This document shows positions 1 through 9,452 of a stretch of DNA of 64,000 nucleotides, in pieces. Numbering within the stretch: the first letter of the stretch is position 1; each line of letters starts with the position of its first letter. The notes below the pieces were generated by a model. That model did not search any database. It had not been told where the DNA came from and saw only the letters and a program-made list of their open reading frames with translations. The translations under genes were made by a program, and so were the position numbers. Source of the DNA: Bacteroidota bacterium (GTDB taxonomy: Bacteria > Bacteroidota > Bacteroidia > Chitinophagales > Chitinophagaceae); NCBI GenBank assembly GCA_018267725.1, contig JAFDXY010000020.1, forward strand, positions 109,831-173,830, given 5' to 3'.

Positions 1-608
1 TGCAAACTCAGTTGCCACTTTGGGTTGGCTTTAATATAATTAATAATTAAAGGTGTTATGGTTTCTCTTTTATCCCATTCGGGTTGTAAATACAGTTTAC
101 AATTTTCAGAAACTTGCAAAGCATATTGTTCTGCCCATTCAAAATCGTGTTTATTAAATATTACCACTTTTAATTCATTAGCAACTTTAACAACTTCAGG
201 TAAAGGAGCTTTAAATTTTTTTGGAGAAAGACAAACCCAATTCCAATTTCCGCTTAATGGAGAAGAACCCGATGTTTCAATATTTGTTTGAAAACCTGCT
301 TGCTGCAAGGCTTTGGTAAGATTATCTAAATTGTGAAGCAAAGGTTCTCCACCAGTAATTACAACAAGTGGTTGAGTAGATTTTGAATTTTGAATTGCCT
401 TTTCTACAATTTCTTCTACACTAAATTTAGGATGATTATCTGCATTCCAACTTTCTTTTACATCGCACCAAACGCAGCCAACATCGCACCCACCCAAACG
501 AATAAAGTATGCTGCTTTACCTTGATGAAAACCTTCTCCTTGTAAAGTATAAAAGCTTTCCATTACAGGTAATAATGTCTCGTTTTTTATTTCAGATTCA
601 TTAGTCAT
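1..608 (-). CDS. queE: 7-carboxy-7-deazaguanine synthase QueE (3' end cut by window edge)
   Basis: Radical SAM enzyme of the queuosine/7-deazaguanine pathway that turns 6-carboxytetrahydropterin into 7-carboxy-7-deazaguanine. About 202 codons are visible and the frame is still open at the left edge. Residues C41, C45 and C48 ([12 protein letters not shown]) form a CX3CX2C cluster for the [4Fe-4S]; [19 protein letters not shown] just before it and VITGGEP further on are QueE hallmarks. I start at the ATG at 608, which overlaps the folD stop by 8 bases (ATGACTAA), so the two are probably translationally coupled; Met16, just before [10 protein letters not shown], is a possible shorter start. The pairing with folD is not functional in an obvious way beyond both handling pterin/folate chemistry. 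Confidence 0.93.
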   Translation of the reverse strand, partial: MTNESEIKNETLLPVMESFYTLQGEGFHQGKAAYFIRLGGCDVGCVWCDVKESWNADNHPKFSVEEIVEKAIQNSKSTQPLVVITGGEPLLHNLDNLTKALQQAGFQTNIETSGSSPLSGNWNWVCLSPKKFKAPLPEVVKVANELKVVIFNKHDFEWAEQYALQVSENCKLYLQPEWDKRETITPLIINYIKANPKWQLSL

Positions 609-1479
609 TATTATTCAAATATGCTTGCAATGTATTTTTTAATAAACCTGCAGTGGTCATAAGCCCTACGCCACCCGGAACAGGCGTAATAGCAAATGTT
701 TTAGGAGAAACTTCGGCGTAAGCCACATCACCTTTTAATTTAAAACCTTTTTTAGCTGTTGCATCTGCAACACGTGTTATGCCTACATCAATTACTATTG
801 CTCCTTGCTTTACCATATTGGCTTTTACAAATTCGGGTTTACCTAACGCAGCAACAATAATATCTGCCTGTAAACAAATTTCAGATAGGTTGGGTGTATG
901 GCTGTGGCAAATAGTTACGGTGCAATTACCTTTTTTTATATTACTACTTAATAATATACTCATAGGCCTGCCAACAATATTGCTTCTTCCTATAACAACG
1001 GCATGTTTGCCTTTGGTTTCAATATTAAAATGTTCAAGCATTAACATTATGCCATAAGGTGTAGCAGAAATGAATGTTTGTAAACCTTGTACTAATTTGC
1101 CAACATTTACGGGATGAAATCCATCTACATCTTTTTTAGGATTGATGGCTTCTATTACTTTTTGCTCACTAATATGTTTGGGTAATGGCAGTTGTACAAG
1201 AATACCATCAACAGTTTTATTATTATTTAATTGATGAATTGTTTCAAGCAGTTTTGCTTCTTCAACAGTATCTTCAAATCTAATTAGTGTAGATGCAAAA
1301 CCAATTTCTTTACAATTTTTTACTTTGCTTGCAACATAAGTTTCGCTGGCACCATTATTTCCTACCAAAATAGCTGCTAAATGTGGTGGGCGTTTTCCGG
1401 TATTAACAATTGCAGAAACTTCTGTTTTAAGTTGCTCTTTAATACTTTGAGAGGCAATTTTTCCGTCTAAAATTATCAT
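601..1479 (-). CDS. folD: Bifunctional methylenetetrahydrofolate dehydrogenase / cyclohydrolase FolD
   Basis: Cytosolic one-carbon enzyme interconverting 5,10-methylene-, 5,10-methenyl- and 10-formyl-tetrahydrofolate. At 292 residues it has normal length. Visible signatures: YVASK at 48-52 (the YxxxK catalytic tyrosine and lysine), [11 protein letters not shown] at 90-100, [11 protein letters not shown] around 115-125, the dinucleotide-binding [12 protein letters not shown], and PVPGGVG near the C-terminus. The start fits the family N-terminus (IILDGK). A near-perfect -7 promoter element ends only four bases upstream of the ATG, so the transcript should have little or no leader. Followed by queE with an 8-base overlap. 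Confidence 0.96.
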   Translation of the reverse strand: MIILDGKIASQSIKEQLKTEVSAIVNTGKRPPHLAAILVGNNGASETYVASKVKNCKEIGFASTLIRFEDTVEEAKLLETIHQLNNNKTVDGILVQLPLPKHISEQKVIEAINPKKDVDGFHPVNVGKLVQGLQTFISATPYGIMLMLEHFNIETKGKHAVVIGRSNIVGRPMSILLSSNIKKGNCTVTICHSHTPNLSEICLQADIIVAALGKPEFVKANMVKQGAIVIDVGITRVADATAKKGFKLKGDVAYAEVSPKTFAITPVPGGVGLMTTAGLLKNTLQAYLNNND

Positions 1480-1483
1480 ACCG

Positions 1484-1491
1484 CAAAAGTA
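1484..1491 (-). promoter_or_regulatory. Bacteroidota -7 promoter element for folD-queE
   Basis: Reads TACTTTTG on the minus strand, a full match to the TAnnTTTG -7 consensus of Bacteroidota housekeeping promoters. It ends four bases before the folD ATG, which predicts transcription starting at or within a few bases of the start codon. No convincing -33 TTG is seen. Confidence 0.6.
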
Positions 1492-1679
1492 AGGGTTGGT
1501 TTTAGAAGCCTTTTGTTTAAAATTTTCTATTGGGTAAAAAAATATTATTTAATGTGCAGCGATTAATATTTGCCGCTTGTCAAGCATAAGAGAAATTCAA
1601 ATAAATTAACAATGAGTTAAACTTTTTTTAACAATTTAATTGAATTCCCCTATTTTCACATTCTAAAAATAAACGCAAC

Positions 1680-4600
1680 ATGAGAAAAATGCTACTCTTT
1701 GCACTTGCAATACTTGTTGGTAGTATTGCAATGGGGCAAACCAGATCTGTTACTGGTAAAGTAACTGACTCGAAAGGCTCTCCCATTCCTTCAGCTTCTG
1801 TTATGATTAAAGGCACTAAGAACGGTACTTCTACCGATGCTAACGGTGTTTTTAAAATCAGTGCAAAAACTGGAGCTACACTTGCTATTTCTGCGGTTAA
1901 CTACAAGCCGTTAGAAGTAAGAGTGGGAAGCGAAAACACTATAAATGTTACTTTAGCAGATTATGTATCTAACTTAGATGAAGTTGTAGTAACAGCCGGT
2001 GGTATTACTACAAAACGTAAAGAACAAGGTTACACGGCTACAACTATTAAGGCAAATGAACTAACTGCAGCTAAACCAACAAACCTTGCAGGTGGTCTTG
2101 CCGGTAAAGTTGCCGGATTAGAAGTAAGTGCAACTGGCGGTGGTGTAAACCCAAGTTACAGACTTGTACTTAGAGGTTTACGTTCTTTATTAGGAAACAA
2201 CCAAGCATTAATTGTATTAGATAATGTAATTGTTCCTAGTTCTGTTTTAGGTAATTTAAATCCTGAAGATATTTCCGACATTACTGTTTTAAACGGTGCT
2301 AATGCGGTGGCTCTTTATGGTTCTGATGCATCTAACGGTGCGTTAATTGTTACTTCTAAAAAAGGAAGAAGAGGACATAATGAAATTAAAATAAGCAACA
2401 CTACTACTGTAGAGCAAGTTGCTTTCTTCCCTAAACACCAAACTAAATTTGGACAAGGTGGTTCTTCTTACGGAATAGATCCTAACGGAAACCCAATATA
2501 CAGCCCACGTGAAAACCAATCTTACGGTCCTGCTTTTGATGGTAGTCTTCGTAATTTAGGAGATCCGTTGGAAGATGGTTCTGTATTTCAAACAACCTAT
2601 GCTGCTAAAGATGATTGGAAAAAATTCTGGGCAAATGGTTTAACTAACCAAACAGATTTTTCAATTTCTACAGGAGATGAACGTTCTACAATGTTTTTCT
2701 CTGCACAATATGTAAATACAACAGGTACTACACCAAAAGATACTTATAACAGAGCTTCTTTTAGATTAGGTGGTACACGTTCTTTCTCTCCAAAAATAAG
2801 CACTGCTTATACTATTACTTATGTGCAAAACAGATACGACCAATTATCATCAGGCACATTTGCTACTATGTATGATAATTTGAATAATATTGCTGCTAAC
2901 GTACCTATTACTCAATTTCAAGATTGGAGAAATAACAAATTTGCTAACCCTAACGGATACTTTAATCCATGGTATGCAAACCCATATTTCAACATTGATA
3001 ATTATCGTACAAAAACAAGAAACGATTATATAATTGGTTCTGTTGATTTAAAGTACGAACCTTTTAAATGGTTAAACTTTACTTTACGTACAGGTATTAC
3101 TACTCAAAACCAAACATCTCAATCTACAGTAGGCGTATTCACTTATACTGATTATGCGTTAAGAACTAATGCTTCTATTGGTGGTACAAAATCAAATATT
3201 GTAGGTAGTGATGCTGAAAGTTCCGCTTATTCTACTCAATTAACTTCTGACTTTATTGTTGGCGTTAATAAAAAAGTAAAAGATTTCACTTTTGATTTAT
3301 TGGTATCAGCCGGCTTACGCCAAAATATGAGTAATTCATTAAGTGCATCAGTTTCAGGATTAGTTGTTCCGGGTTTATATAATTTATCTAACAGCTTAAA
3401 TGCACCAAGTACATCTAATTCATACGGTACTACTCGCAGGCTTGATGTGTATGGAGATTTTAAAGTAGGATTTAGAAACTATTTGTTCTTACACTTTACC
3501 GGACGTAATGACTGGGTTTCTGTACTTAATCCTTCAAACTACTCTTTCTTCTATCCTGCTGCCGATATCTCTTTTATTGCAACAGATGCCATTCCTGCTT
3601 TAAAAAATATCAAAGGACTTGATTATTTAAAATTAAGAGGTGGTATATCTAAAGTAGGTAACGTAAACATTGGAGCTTACGGATTAAATACAACTTTTGG
3701 ACAAACTAACGGTTATCCATTCTCTGGTGCAGGTGGTTTTACTGTAGGAAACAGAGTTGTAGATCCTAATATTAGACCTGAGTTTACAGTAGGAACTGAA
3801 GCTGGTATAGATTTCAGTTTATTTAAAAACTATGTTGATGCAAGTGTAACTTGGTATCAAACCAATACAACTGCACAAACAGTTCCGGTAAGCGTTTCAT
3901 GGGCTACAGGATATTCAAGCTACTTATTTAATACCGGTGAAACCAAAAACGTAGGTGTTGAATCAAGATTAGCCGTAACACCTATCAGAAGAAAAGATTG
4001 GACAGTTACTGTAGGTGGAAACTACACTTATAATAATAACACTGTATTATCTATTAACTCTGCATTACCTCAATTAGCTATTGCAACATATAGTAGTGGT
4101 GCAGGTGCTTATGCAATACCGGGAATGGTATTCCCAGTAATTATGGGTAACGATTATGTACGCGACCCTCAAGGAAGAGTAGTTGTTGATGGTGTTACCG
4201 GACGCCCAAGTTTAGATAAAACACTTAGAGTGCTTGGTAATGCTGCAACTAAAGATAAATTAGCTTTAGACCTTACCGTTCGTTACAAACAATTCCGTTT
4301 ATATACTTTATTTGAATATAGAGGTGGTAACCAAGTATATCAAACTTTAGGAAGAAGTTTAGACTGGTCTGGTGTAGGTTACAGAACAGCAGTTTATGAC
4401 AGAAAACCATTTGTATTCCCTAATTCAGTTATTGCAGACCCTGCACATCCTGGTTCATATATTCCTAACACAAGTGTAGTGGTTAATAATGCTAACGATG
4501 GTTTTTGGGCTGATAATGACGGAACTTACAACCGTGGTATAAGCTCTAACTATGTTACTAATGGTTCTTTCTGGAAATTAAGACAAGTTAGTATTTCTTA

Positions 4601-4820
4601 CGATGTTCCTACTTCTGTTTTACGTAAAACAAAAGCAATTAAAGGAGCTACTATTAGCGTACAAGGACGTAACTTATTCTTGTGGTTACCTAAATCTAAC
4701 TTATATACTGACCCTGAGTATAGTGATGCAGGTAGCGATAGCAACGGTATAGGTTTAACAGGTATGTCAACCTCTCCGCCATCTCGTTTCTATGGTGCCA
4801 CTATTACTTTAATTTTTTAA
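1680..4820 (+). CDS. SusC/RagA-family TonB-dependent outer-membrane transporter
   Basis: Outer-membrane beta-barrel importer, energised by TonB, that works with the SusD-like lipoprotein encoded next. The order is: Sec signal peptide (residues 1-20, ending SIAMGQ), carboxypeptidase-regulatory-like domain (about 22-100, VTGKVTDSKGSPIPSASV), a TonB-box-like LDEVVVTA near 102-109, plug domain ending with the SusC signature YGSDASNGALIVTSKKG near 220-235, then a long barrel ending in a terminal Phe (ATITLIF). The 1046 residues are usual for SusC. The gap to susD is 11 bases. No glycoside hydrolase, ECF sigma factor or anti-sigma gene is adjacent, so the substrate cannot be named and could be a glycan, peptide or other polymer. 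No clean -7 element was found in the 200-base upstream gap; TATTTTCA at about 1649 is only a weak candidate. Confidence 0.96.
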   Translation: MRKMLLFALAILVGSIAMGQTRSVTGKVTDSKGSPIPSASVMIKGTKNGTSTDANGVFKISAKTGATLAISAVNYKPLEVRVGSENTINVTLADYVSNLDEVVVTAGGITTKRKEQGYTATTIKANELTAAKPTNLAGGLAGKVAGLEVSATGGGVNPSYRLVLRGLRSLLGNNQALIVLDNVIVPSSVLGNLNPEDISDITVLNGANAVALYGSDASNGALIVTSKKGRRGHNEIKISNTTTVEQVAFFPKHQTKFGQGGSSYGIDPNGNPIYSPRENQSYGPAFDGSLRNLGDPLEDGSVFQTTYAAKDDWKKFWANGLTNQTDFSISTGDERSTMFFSAQYVNTTGTTPKDTYNRASFRLGGTRSFSPKISTAYTITYVQNRYDQLSSGTFATMYDNLNNIAANVPITQFQDWRNNKFANPNGYFNPWYANPYFNIDNYRTKTRNDYIIGSVDLKYEPFKWLNFTLRTGITTQNQTSQSTVGVFTYTDYALRTNASIGGTKSNIVGSDAESSAYSTQLTSDFIVGVNKKVKDFTFDLLVSAGLRQNMSNSLSASVSGLVVPGLYNLSNSLNAPSTSNSYGTTRRLDVYGDFKVGFRNYLFLHFTGRNDWVSVLNPSNYSFFYPAADISFIATDAIPALKNIKGLDYLKLRGGISKVGNVNIGAYGLNTTFGQTNGYPFSGAGGFTVGNRVVDPNIRPEFTVGTEAGIDFSLFKNYVDASVTWYQTNTTAQTVPVSVSWATGYSSYLFNTGETKNVGVESRLAVTPIRRKDWTVTVGGNYTYNNNTVLSINSALPQLAIATYSSGAGAYAIPGMVFPVIMGNDYVRDPQGRVVVDGVTGRPSLDKTLRVLGNAATKDKLALDLTVRYKQFRLYTLFEYRGGNQVYQTLGRSLDWSGVGYRTAVYDRKPFVFPNSVIADPAHPGSYIPNTSVVVNNANDGFWADNDGTYNRGISSNYVTNGSFWKLRQVSISYDVPTSVLRKTKAIKGATISVQGRNLFLWLPKSNLYTDPEYSDAGSDSNGIGLTGMSTSPPSRFYGATITLIF

Positions 4821-4831
4821 TACTTATTAAT

Positions 4832-6448
4832 ATGAAAAGAATATCAATAATTTTAACTCTTATAGTATTTCTAAGTACGTCATGCCAAAAATACTTAGAT
4901 GTAAATACTAACCCTAACTCGGCTACCACGGCCACACCAGAATTAATATTGCCACAGGCTATTGTATATACAGCCAGTGTGGCAAACAGCTATAATTCTT
5001 ATGGTGCTCAATTAGGAGGTTATATGGCAAATGCATATGGTTATGGTGGTTTTGGTAATAACTTCTCTTATACCTTTAACTCTAGTGATTATACAGGTTT
5101 ATGGTCTGCATCTTATGATGTATTGAACGATTTTCAATATGTACTAAATTCAACTAATGATGCTACCAACAGAAGTTACTATGCATATTACAGAGCTGCT
5201 GCACTAATTATGCAAGTTTATAACTATCAATTATTAGTAGATACTTATAATAACATTCCTTTTACCAATGCTTTAAAAGGAACAGGTAGTTTAACGCCTT
5301 CTTATGATGATGCTAAAACAATTTATCCAAAATTGTCTAATATGTTAGATACGGCAATAGCGTATATTAACGCAGCACCATCTTCAGCAAAACCATTAGG
5401 TGTAGGAAAAGACCCACTTTTCAACAAATCAGCTATTACAGTTACGGCAAGTGCTAATTTATGGAAACAATTTGCCAATACTTTAAAACTACGCTTAATT
5501 GTTAGAGCTGCTGCTAAAATTACTATGCCAAGCACTACTTTTGATGCAGTAGGATTTTTAGCAACCGATGCAGTAGTAAACCCTGGTTTTGCAAGAGCTA
5601 ATGCTTCAAGCGGTACACAGGTTAACCCTGAATTTAATACATGGGTAGCTACTTACTCAGGTGGTAAAGGCAATAGAAGTTGGGTACCTACTAAATGGAT
5701 CTATTCATTCTATAGTGGTACTAAGTTATTAGATGCTGGTCGTGGTAATGCAATTTTCTACGGCTATGCTACTAACACTACAGGGCTTAGCCAATTGGGT
5801 GTTATTCTTTCCGGAGGTTCTTCTAACGGTAATACAAGTAACTGGTATTGCAGCAGTTATGGTGCACCAACCAGTTTAACTACCGTAGGTAGCAATATTG
5901 GTGTAATGAAAGGACCAGATATGGGACAACCTTTAATGCTTGCTGCTGAAAGTTATTTATTACAAGCAGAAGCAGTAGTAAGAGCTATTCCTAACGTAAC
6001 AGGTTCTGATGCTACTTTATTTAATAATGGCGTAACAGCATCTTTCAACTATTTATACTTATTACCTAATGGTGCTTTGGGAGCAGGTTTAAATGTAGCA
6101 ACAAGTGTTGCAGCATATCAGGCAGCTAACCCAACAAGCTATTTGGTAAATTATGCTTTAGCTGGTACTACAGCTCAAAAAATAGAAGCAATCATTACAC
6201 AAAAATATCTTGCAGTAAATATGATTAATTCTAACGAAGGTTGGAATGAATACAGAAGAACAGGTTATCCTACTATAGTACCTGGTTCTGTTAATGCAAC
6301 ATTATCATTTGCATCAACTCAATCTTCTGCAACAAGAGCAGATAAGTTACCTACAAGACTTCAGTATCCAATTAGTGAATTCTCGTACAATGCAGCTAAT
6401 GTTCCTAATGTTAATGTATTGACAGACTTAATATTCTGGGCACAATAA
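4832..6448 (+). CDS. SusD/RagB-family surface lipoprotein
   Basis: Substrate-capturing lid for the SusC-like transporter upstream, displayed on the outer membrane. A lipobox (LSTSC, lipidated Cys18) is followed by KYLDVNTNPN, the characteristic start of mature proteins in the SusD-like group that carries YLDvNtnPn. The body is helical with many Tyr/Asn/Ala residues, and the family's C-terminal region (NEGWNEYRRTGYPTI, then PTRLQYPISEF) is intact. The 538 residues are typical. The immediate position after susC and before a DUF1735-type lipoprotein makes a standard three-gene uptake operon. Confidence 0.95.
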   Translation: MKRISIILTLIVFLSTSCQKYLDVNTNPNSATTATPELILPQAIVYTASVANSYNSYGAQLGGYMANAYGYGGFGNNFSYTFNSSDYTGLWSASYDVLNDFQYVLNSTNDATNRSYYAYYRAAALIMQVYNYQLLVDTYNNIPFTNALKGTGSLTPSYDDAKTIYPKLSNMLDTAIAYINAAPSSAKPLGVGKDPLFNKSAITVTASANLWKQFANTLKLRLIVRAAAKITMPSTTFDAVGFLATDAVVNPGFARANASSGTQVNPEFNTWVATYSGGKGNRSWVPTKWIYSFYSGTKLLDAGRGNAIFYGYATNTTGLSQLGVILSGGSSNGNTSNWYCSSYGAPTSLTTVGSNIGVMKGPDMGQPLMLAAESYLLQAEAVVRAIPNVTGSDATLFNNGVTASFNYLYLLPNGALGAGLNVATSVAAYQAANPTSYLVNYALAGTTAQKIEAIITQKYLAVNMINSNEGWNEYRRTGYPTIVPGSVNATLSFASTQSSATRADKLPTRLQYPISEFSYNAANVPNVNVLTDLIFWAQ

Positions 6449-6483
6449 GTAATGATAATTTTAAATTATTTAAAATAAATATT

Positions 6484-7506
6484 ATGAATTATAAAATAAC
6501 TAAATTAATGACCTTAAGTGGAATTCTGATAGCTATGATGAATTTTACTTCTTGTCTAAAAGATGCAAAAGCTCCTAATCTGAGCCCCGATGCAGGTACT
6601 TCTGCAACGGTTGGTATTTGGATTGATAATAGCGATGGTGCAGTAGATGGAGTAGGAGGTGGCTACTCTCAGGGAGGAACATTTAATGTATTTAACCGTA
6701 CAATAAAATTTTTCCCTTCAGCTGATACCGCTAAATTGAATGTAACAGTAGCCTATTTAGGCCCGGATGTTGCTCCTCAAGACATTCAAGTTACTTTAGC
6801 TGTTGATGCTGCTAATCTTGCTGCATTTAACACAACAGGTGCATTTTCAGGTAACTGGGGTTTTAATGTTACCCAACCTAATGCAACCGATGTTTGGAGT
6901 ATTCCTACAACTGTAACTATTCCAAAAGGACAAAAACAAGCTACAGTTCAAGTTAAATTAAAAAACTCTATAGCTTTAGGTCAGCCTTATGCTATGCCAA
7001 TAAAAGTAAGTGCTACTTCTTATGGTACTGTTAGTACCAACCAAGCAAGTGCTATATACTTATTTCAACGTGTAAACAATTACGATGGTCTTTACATGGT
7101 AAATGGTACTGTTACAGATGCATTAGGTGCTTTTACAGGTAAATATCCTAAATATGTTGAGTTAATGACTTACGATGCGAATACGGTTGTTATGCTTGAC
7201 CAAAACTATGGTAATTTTTACTATATAATAACCAATTTGGCAAGTGGTGGTGCTTCAAACTTAAGCGGTATTGGTTTTAGGTTTGATGCTTCTGGAAATT
7301 GTACTAATGTATATTCTGCTCCTGGCGGATCACTTGGCTCGCCAACATTTGGTACATTAGCTTCAGGTGCAGCAAATAAATTTACGCCACAAGTAAATTC
7401 TTATTCACCAAACCCTGCATTTGTTATAAATTTTACTGCATCTGCAGCAAGGTTTAACATAAATGACAAATACACTTATGTAAATGATAGAAATGATGCC
7501 AACTAA
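6484..7506 (+). CDS. DUF1735-type surface lipoprotein, third gene of the SusCD operon
   Basis: Probable surface glycan-binding-like accessory lipoprotein. Signal peptide with lipobox FTSC (Cys24) followed by LKDAKAPNLSPDAG. Residues about 70-180 have the beta-sandwich pattern of DUF1735/BT_3987-like domains (LNVTVAYLG ... IQVTLAVD ... VTIPKGQKQATVQVKL ... MPIKVSATSYG). The C-terminal half (about 195-340) is a beta-rich region starting NNYDGLYMVNGTVTDA that resembles a lipocalin-like module seen in similar lipoproteins. It is 35 bases after susD and ends just before a strong terminator, so it is the last gene of the operon. Ligand unknown. Confidence 0.85.
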   Translation: MNYKITKLMTLSGILIAMMNFTSCLKDAKAPNLSPDAGTSATVGIWIDNSDGAVDGVGGGYSQGGTFNVFNRTIKFFPSADTAKLNVTVAYLGPDVAPQDIQVTLAVDAANLAAFNTTGAFSGNWGFNVTQPNATDVWSIPTTVTIPKGQKQATVQVKLKNSIALGQPYAMPIKVSATSYGTVSTNQASAIYLFQRVNNYDGLYMVNGTVTDALGAFTGKYPKYVELMTYDANTVVMLDQNYGNFYYIITNLASGGASNLSGIGFRFDASGNCTNVYSAPGGSLGSPTFGTLASGAANKFTPQVNSYSPNPAFVINFTASAARFNINDKYTYVNDRNDAN

Positions 7507-7525
7507 TTAGCCTCATTTTCTCTAT

Positions 7526-7559
7526 AAAAAAAGATGCAATATTTGTTGCATCTTTTTTT
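7526..7559 (+). terminator. Intrinsic terminator of the susCD operon
   Basis: A perfect 14-base inverted repeat (arms 7526-7539 and 7546-7559, six-base loop) made of an A tract, GATGCAA / TTGCATC and a T tract. Because A and T tracts flank it symmetrically it could work on both strands. It rules out the upstream start codon at 7534 for the next gene, which would lie inside the hairpin. Confidence 0.9.
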
Positions 7560-7578
7560 ATTTTATAGCTTTACCAAC

Positions 7579-8319
7579 ATGAAAAATATTTTTTATTTAA
7601 GTATAATAGCCTTGTTGCTATGTATTGTTACAATAACAAAAGCTCAAGATATCAAAACAATAAAACGTACAGTATCTGCAAGCTTAACAGAGGAGTATGA
7701 AGTATTTAAAAACAATAAAAAAATTAAAAACGGAAATTATTGGGTATTTGATAATAATAAACAAGCAATAGTAAAGGGTATTTATAACAATGATAATAAA
7801 GATAGTGTTTGGACCTATTATAACAATAACGGTGAAGTAATACAACGTTATAACTTTAAAGAAAACAAATTAGTAGTAAACAATGCAGATGCTGCTACAA
7901 TAGTGCAGCAAAAATTTGAAATTGCACATACTGCTACTAATGCACAAATTGAACCTGCTGTAAAAATTGGTGGTACTAATTATGGTTTTTATTTGTTATA
8001 TGATGAAAGACTTATACCTGCTAAATTAAAAAGCGAAACAAGATTATCAACCGATACGTTAAGTTATATATTTACTGTTTCGGCATTAGGAAAATTAGAA
8101 AGATGGGATGTTAAAACAGTTAATTCTTATGGGGATAGCACCATTCAAAACTATTCAATAAAAGGGCTGCCAACTGATGCTTATGATTTTGTTCCGGCTA
8201 AAGTAAACGGTACACCTGTAGAAAGTAAACTTATTTTGTATGTTGTATTGAATATAAGGCAAGATAATAATCCTGCACCCGCATCTACTAATATAATGAC
8301 TTCACAAAAATCGAATTAA
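7579..8319 (+). CDS. Secreted protein with MORN-like region and TonB-C-terminal-like domain
   Basis: Function not established. The start at 7579 gives a clear Sec signal peptide (MKNIFYLSIIALLLC ... KAQ); an in-frame ATG 45 bases upstream sits inside the preceding terminator and is rejected. Residues about 45-95 look like MORN/YwqK-type repeats (GNYWVFDNN ... GIYNNDNKDSVWTYYNNNGE). Near the C-terminus, YDFVPAKVNGTPVESKLILYV resembles the end of TonB C-terminal domains (FkPAkvNGkPV). Such MORN plus TonB-C proteins occur widely in Bacteroidota as soluble periplasmic proteins. It has no TM anchor after cleavage, so it is unlikely to be the energising TonB itself. It follows the SusCD operon but is separated by the terminator. 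Confidence 0.6.
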   Translation: MKNIFYLSIIALLLCIVTITKAQDIKTIKRTVSASLTEEYEVFKNNKKIKNGNYWVFDNNKQAIVKGIYNNDNKDSVWTYYNNNGEVIQRYNFKENKLVVNNADAATIVQQKFEIAHTATNAQIEPAVKIGGTNYGFYLLYDERLIPAKLKSETRLSTDTLSYIFTVSALGKLERWDVKTVNSYGDSTIQNYSIKGLPTDAYDFVPAKVNGTPVESKLILYVVLNIRQDNNPAPASTNIMTSQKSN

Positions 8320-8350
8320 GTGATTAAAATAATTAGGAAATGAAATAAAG

Positions 8351-8358
8351 TATATTTG
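8351..8358 (+). promoter_or_regulatory. -7 promoter element for the DUF3467 gene
   Basis: TATATTTG matches TAnnTTTG and is followed by CC, 20 bases upstream of the ATG at 8379. This predicts a short leader of about 14 bases. Confidence 0.6.
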
Positions 8359-8378
8359 CCAGCTATAAAATTATTTTC

Positions 8379-8690
8379 ATGTCAGAACAACAACCTAACA
8401 ATCAACTCAATATAGAAATTTCAGAAGAAGTTGCCGAAGGCGAATATGCTAACCTTGCTATTATAACACATAGCCATGCCGAGTTTGTAATAGATTTTGT
8501 AAACGTAATGCCGGGTACACCTAAAAGCAAAGTAAAAAGCAGAATTATTTTAACACCTATGCATGCCAAACGTTTTATGAAAGCATTAATAGATAATATT
8601 GAAAAATACGAAAACTTAAATGGCAATATTCAAGATTTAGAACAAGTTGAAATTCCTATGAATTTTGGCGGACCTATTGCACAAGCATAA
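8379..8690 (+). CDS. DUF3467 family protein
   Basis: A 103-residue soluble protein of a conserved but uncharacterised family. It shows the family pattern: an acidic N-terminal segment (LNIEISEEVAEGEYANLAIITHS), the central HAEFVIDFVNVMPGTPKSKVKSRIILTPMHAKR region (positions about 31-65), and a C-terminal helix (FMKALIDNIEKYE). No catalytic motif is visible. It has its own promoter, and ends facing radC with a two-way terminator between them. Confidence 0.88.
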   Translation: MSEQQPNNQLNIEISEEVAEGEYANLAIITHSHAEFVIDFVNVMPGTPKSKVKSRIILTPMHAKRFMKALIDNIEKYENLNGNIQDLEQVEIPMNFGGPIAQA

Positions 8691-8704
8691 AAAATAAAAC
8701 TGGC

Positions 8705-8744
8705 AATGTGTAAATGAGTTTAGGTATTAATTCATTTGCACATT
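8705..8744. terminator. Bidirectional terminator between DUF3467 and radC
   Basis: Inverted repeat with 13-base arms (8705-8717 and 8732-8744) containing one G/T pair and a 14-base loop, lying between two convergent genes. Its right arm overlaps one of two direct copies of ATTTGCACATTT (8734-8745 and 8759-8770). Confidence 0.6.
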
Positions 8745-8768
8745 TTCACATCTAATTTATTTGCACAT

Positions 8769-9452
8769 TTATAATATTCCTTCGTCTGCAAAACTGTAAT
8801 AACCTTCGTTACTTACAATTATATGGTCGGTTACTGCAATGTCAAAATAAATAGCTGCTTCTTTTAATTTTCGTGTTAAAGAAATATCTGCGGCACTTGG
8901 TTTTATACTGCCACTTGGGTGGTTATGGCAAAGTATCATTCCCGTTGCATTATATTCTAATGCTTTTTTTAAAATAATTCTTGTATCAACTACGGTGCCT
9001 GTTATGCCTCCTTCACTTATAATTTCGTGATGTAAAATTTTATTGGCACGGTTAAGAAAAACAACTATAAAAACCTCATGCTGTTTATATTGTAATTGTG
9101 CTTTTAAATATTCGGCAATATCTCTGCTTCGCTCTATTTTTTCTTTTTTATTTTCGGTAGTATTTCTTCTTATACCTAATTCTAATGCAGCTACAATAGC
9201 AATAGCTTTAGCTTGGCCTAAACCTTTTATTTTTAATTGAACTATTTCTTTTACCGATAGTTTACCCAAACGCTCAAGGTTATTATGAGTTGCGGTTAAT
9301 AATTCTTTTGCCAAATCAACAGCAGTTTTATTTGGTGTTCCGTTGTTTATAAGAATGGCAATTAATTCAGAATTACTTAAAGCATTAGTTCCTTTTAATA
9401 ACAGTTTTTCTCTGGGTCTGTCATCAACACTCCAAGTTTTAATTCCTTTCAT
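8769..9452 (-). CDS. radC: RadC/MPN+ domain protein (UPF0758)
   Basis: A JAMM-type metalloprotein historically called DNA repair protein RadC; true activity is unclear. The JAMM motif is complete: an upstream Glu in SEGGITG, then HNHPSG followed by SAAD. The N-terminal part (ELIAILINNGTPNKTAVDLA ... IKGLGQAKAIAIVAALELG) carries the helix-hairpin-helix-like region. I use the ATG at 9452 (MKGIKTWSVDDRPREKL), the family's usual N-terminus; the frame stays open 27 codons further up to 9533, but that extension is basic, low in similarity to the family and would crowd the prs promoter. About 227 residues, normal size. Confidence 0.9.
   Translation of the reverse strand: MKGIKTWSVDDRPREKLLLKGTNALSNSELIAILINNGTPNKTAVDLAKELLTATHNNLERLGKLSVKEIVQLKIKGLGQAKAIAIVAALELGIRRNTTENKKEKIERSRDIAEYLKAQLQYKQHEVFIVVFLNRANKILHHEIISEGGITGTVVDTRIILKKALEYNATGMILCHNHPSGSIKPSAADISLTRKLKEAAIYFDIAVTDHIIVSNEGYYSFADEGIL

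Noticed and set aside
58..291. Plus-strand frame over queE
   Set aside because: Shadow of the minus-strand queE frame, which has clear radical SAM motifs.
7534..7578. Upstream ATG for the MORN/TonB-C protein
   Set aside because: It lies inside a strong terminator stem and would put 15 residues before a clear signal peptide.
8734..8770. Two ATTTGCACATTT copies as operators
   Set aside because: They lie at the convergent ends of two genes and one overlaps the terminator; more likely repeat debris.
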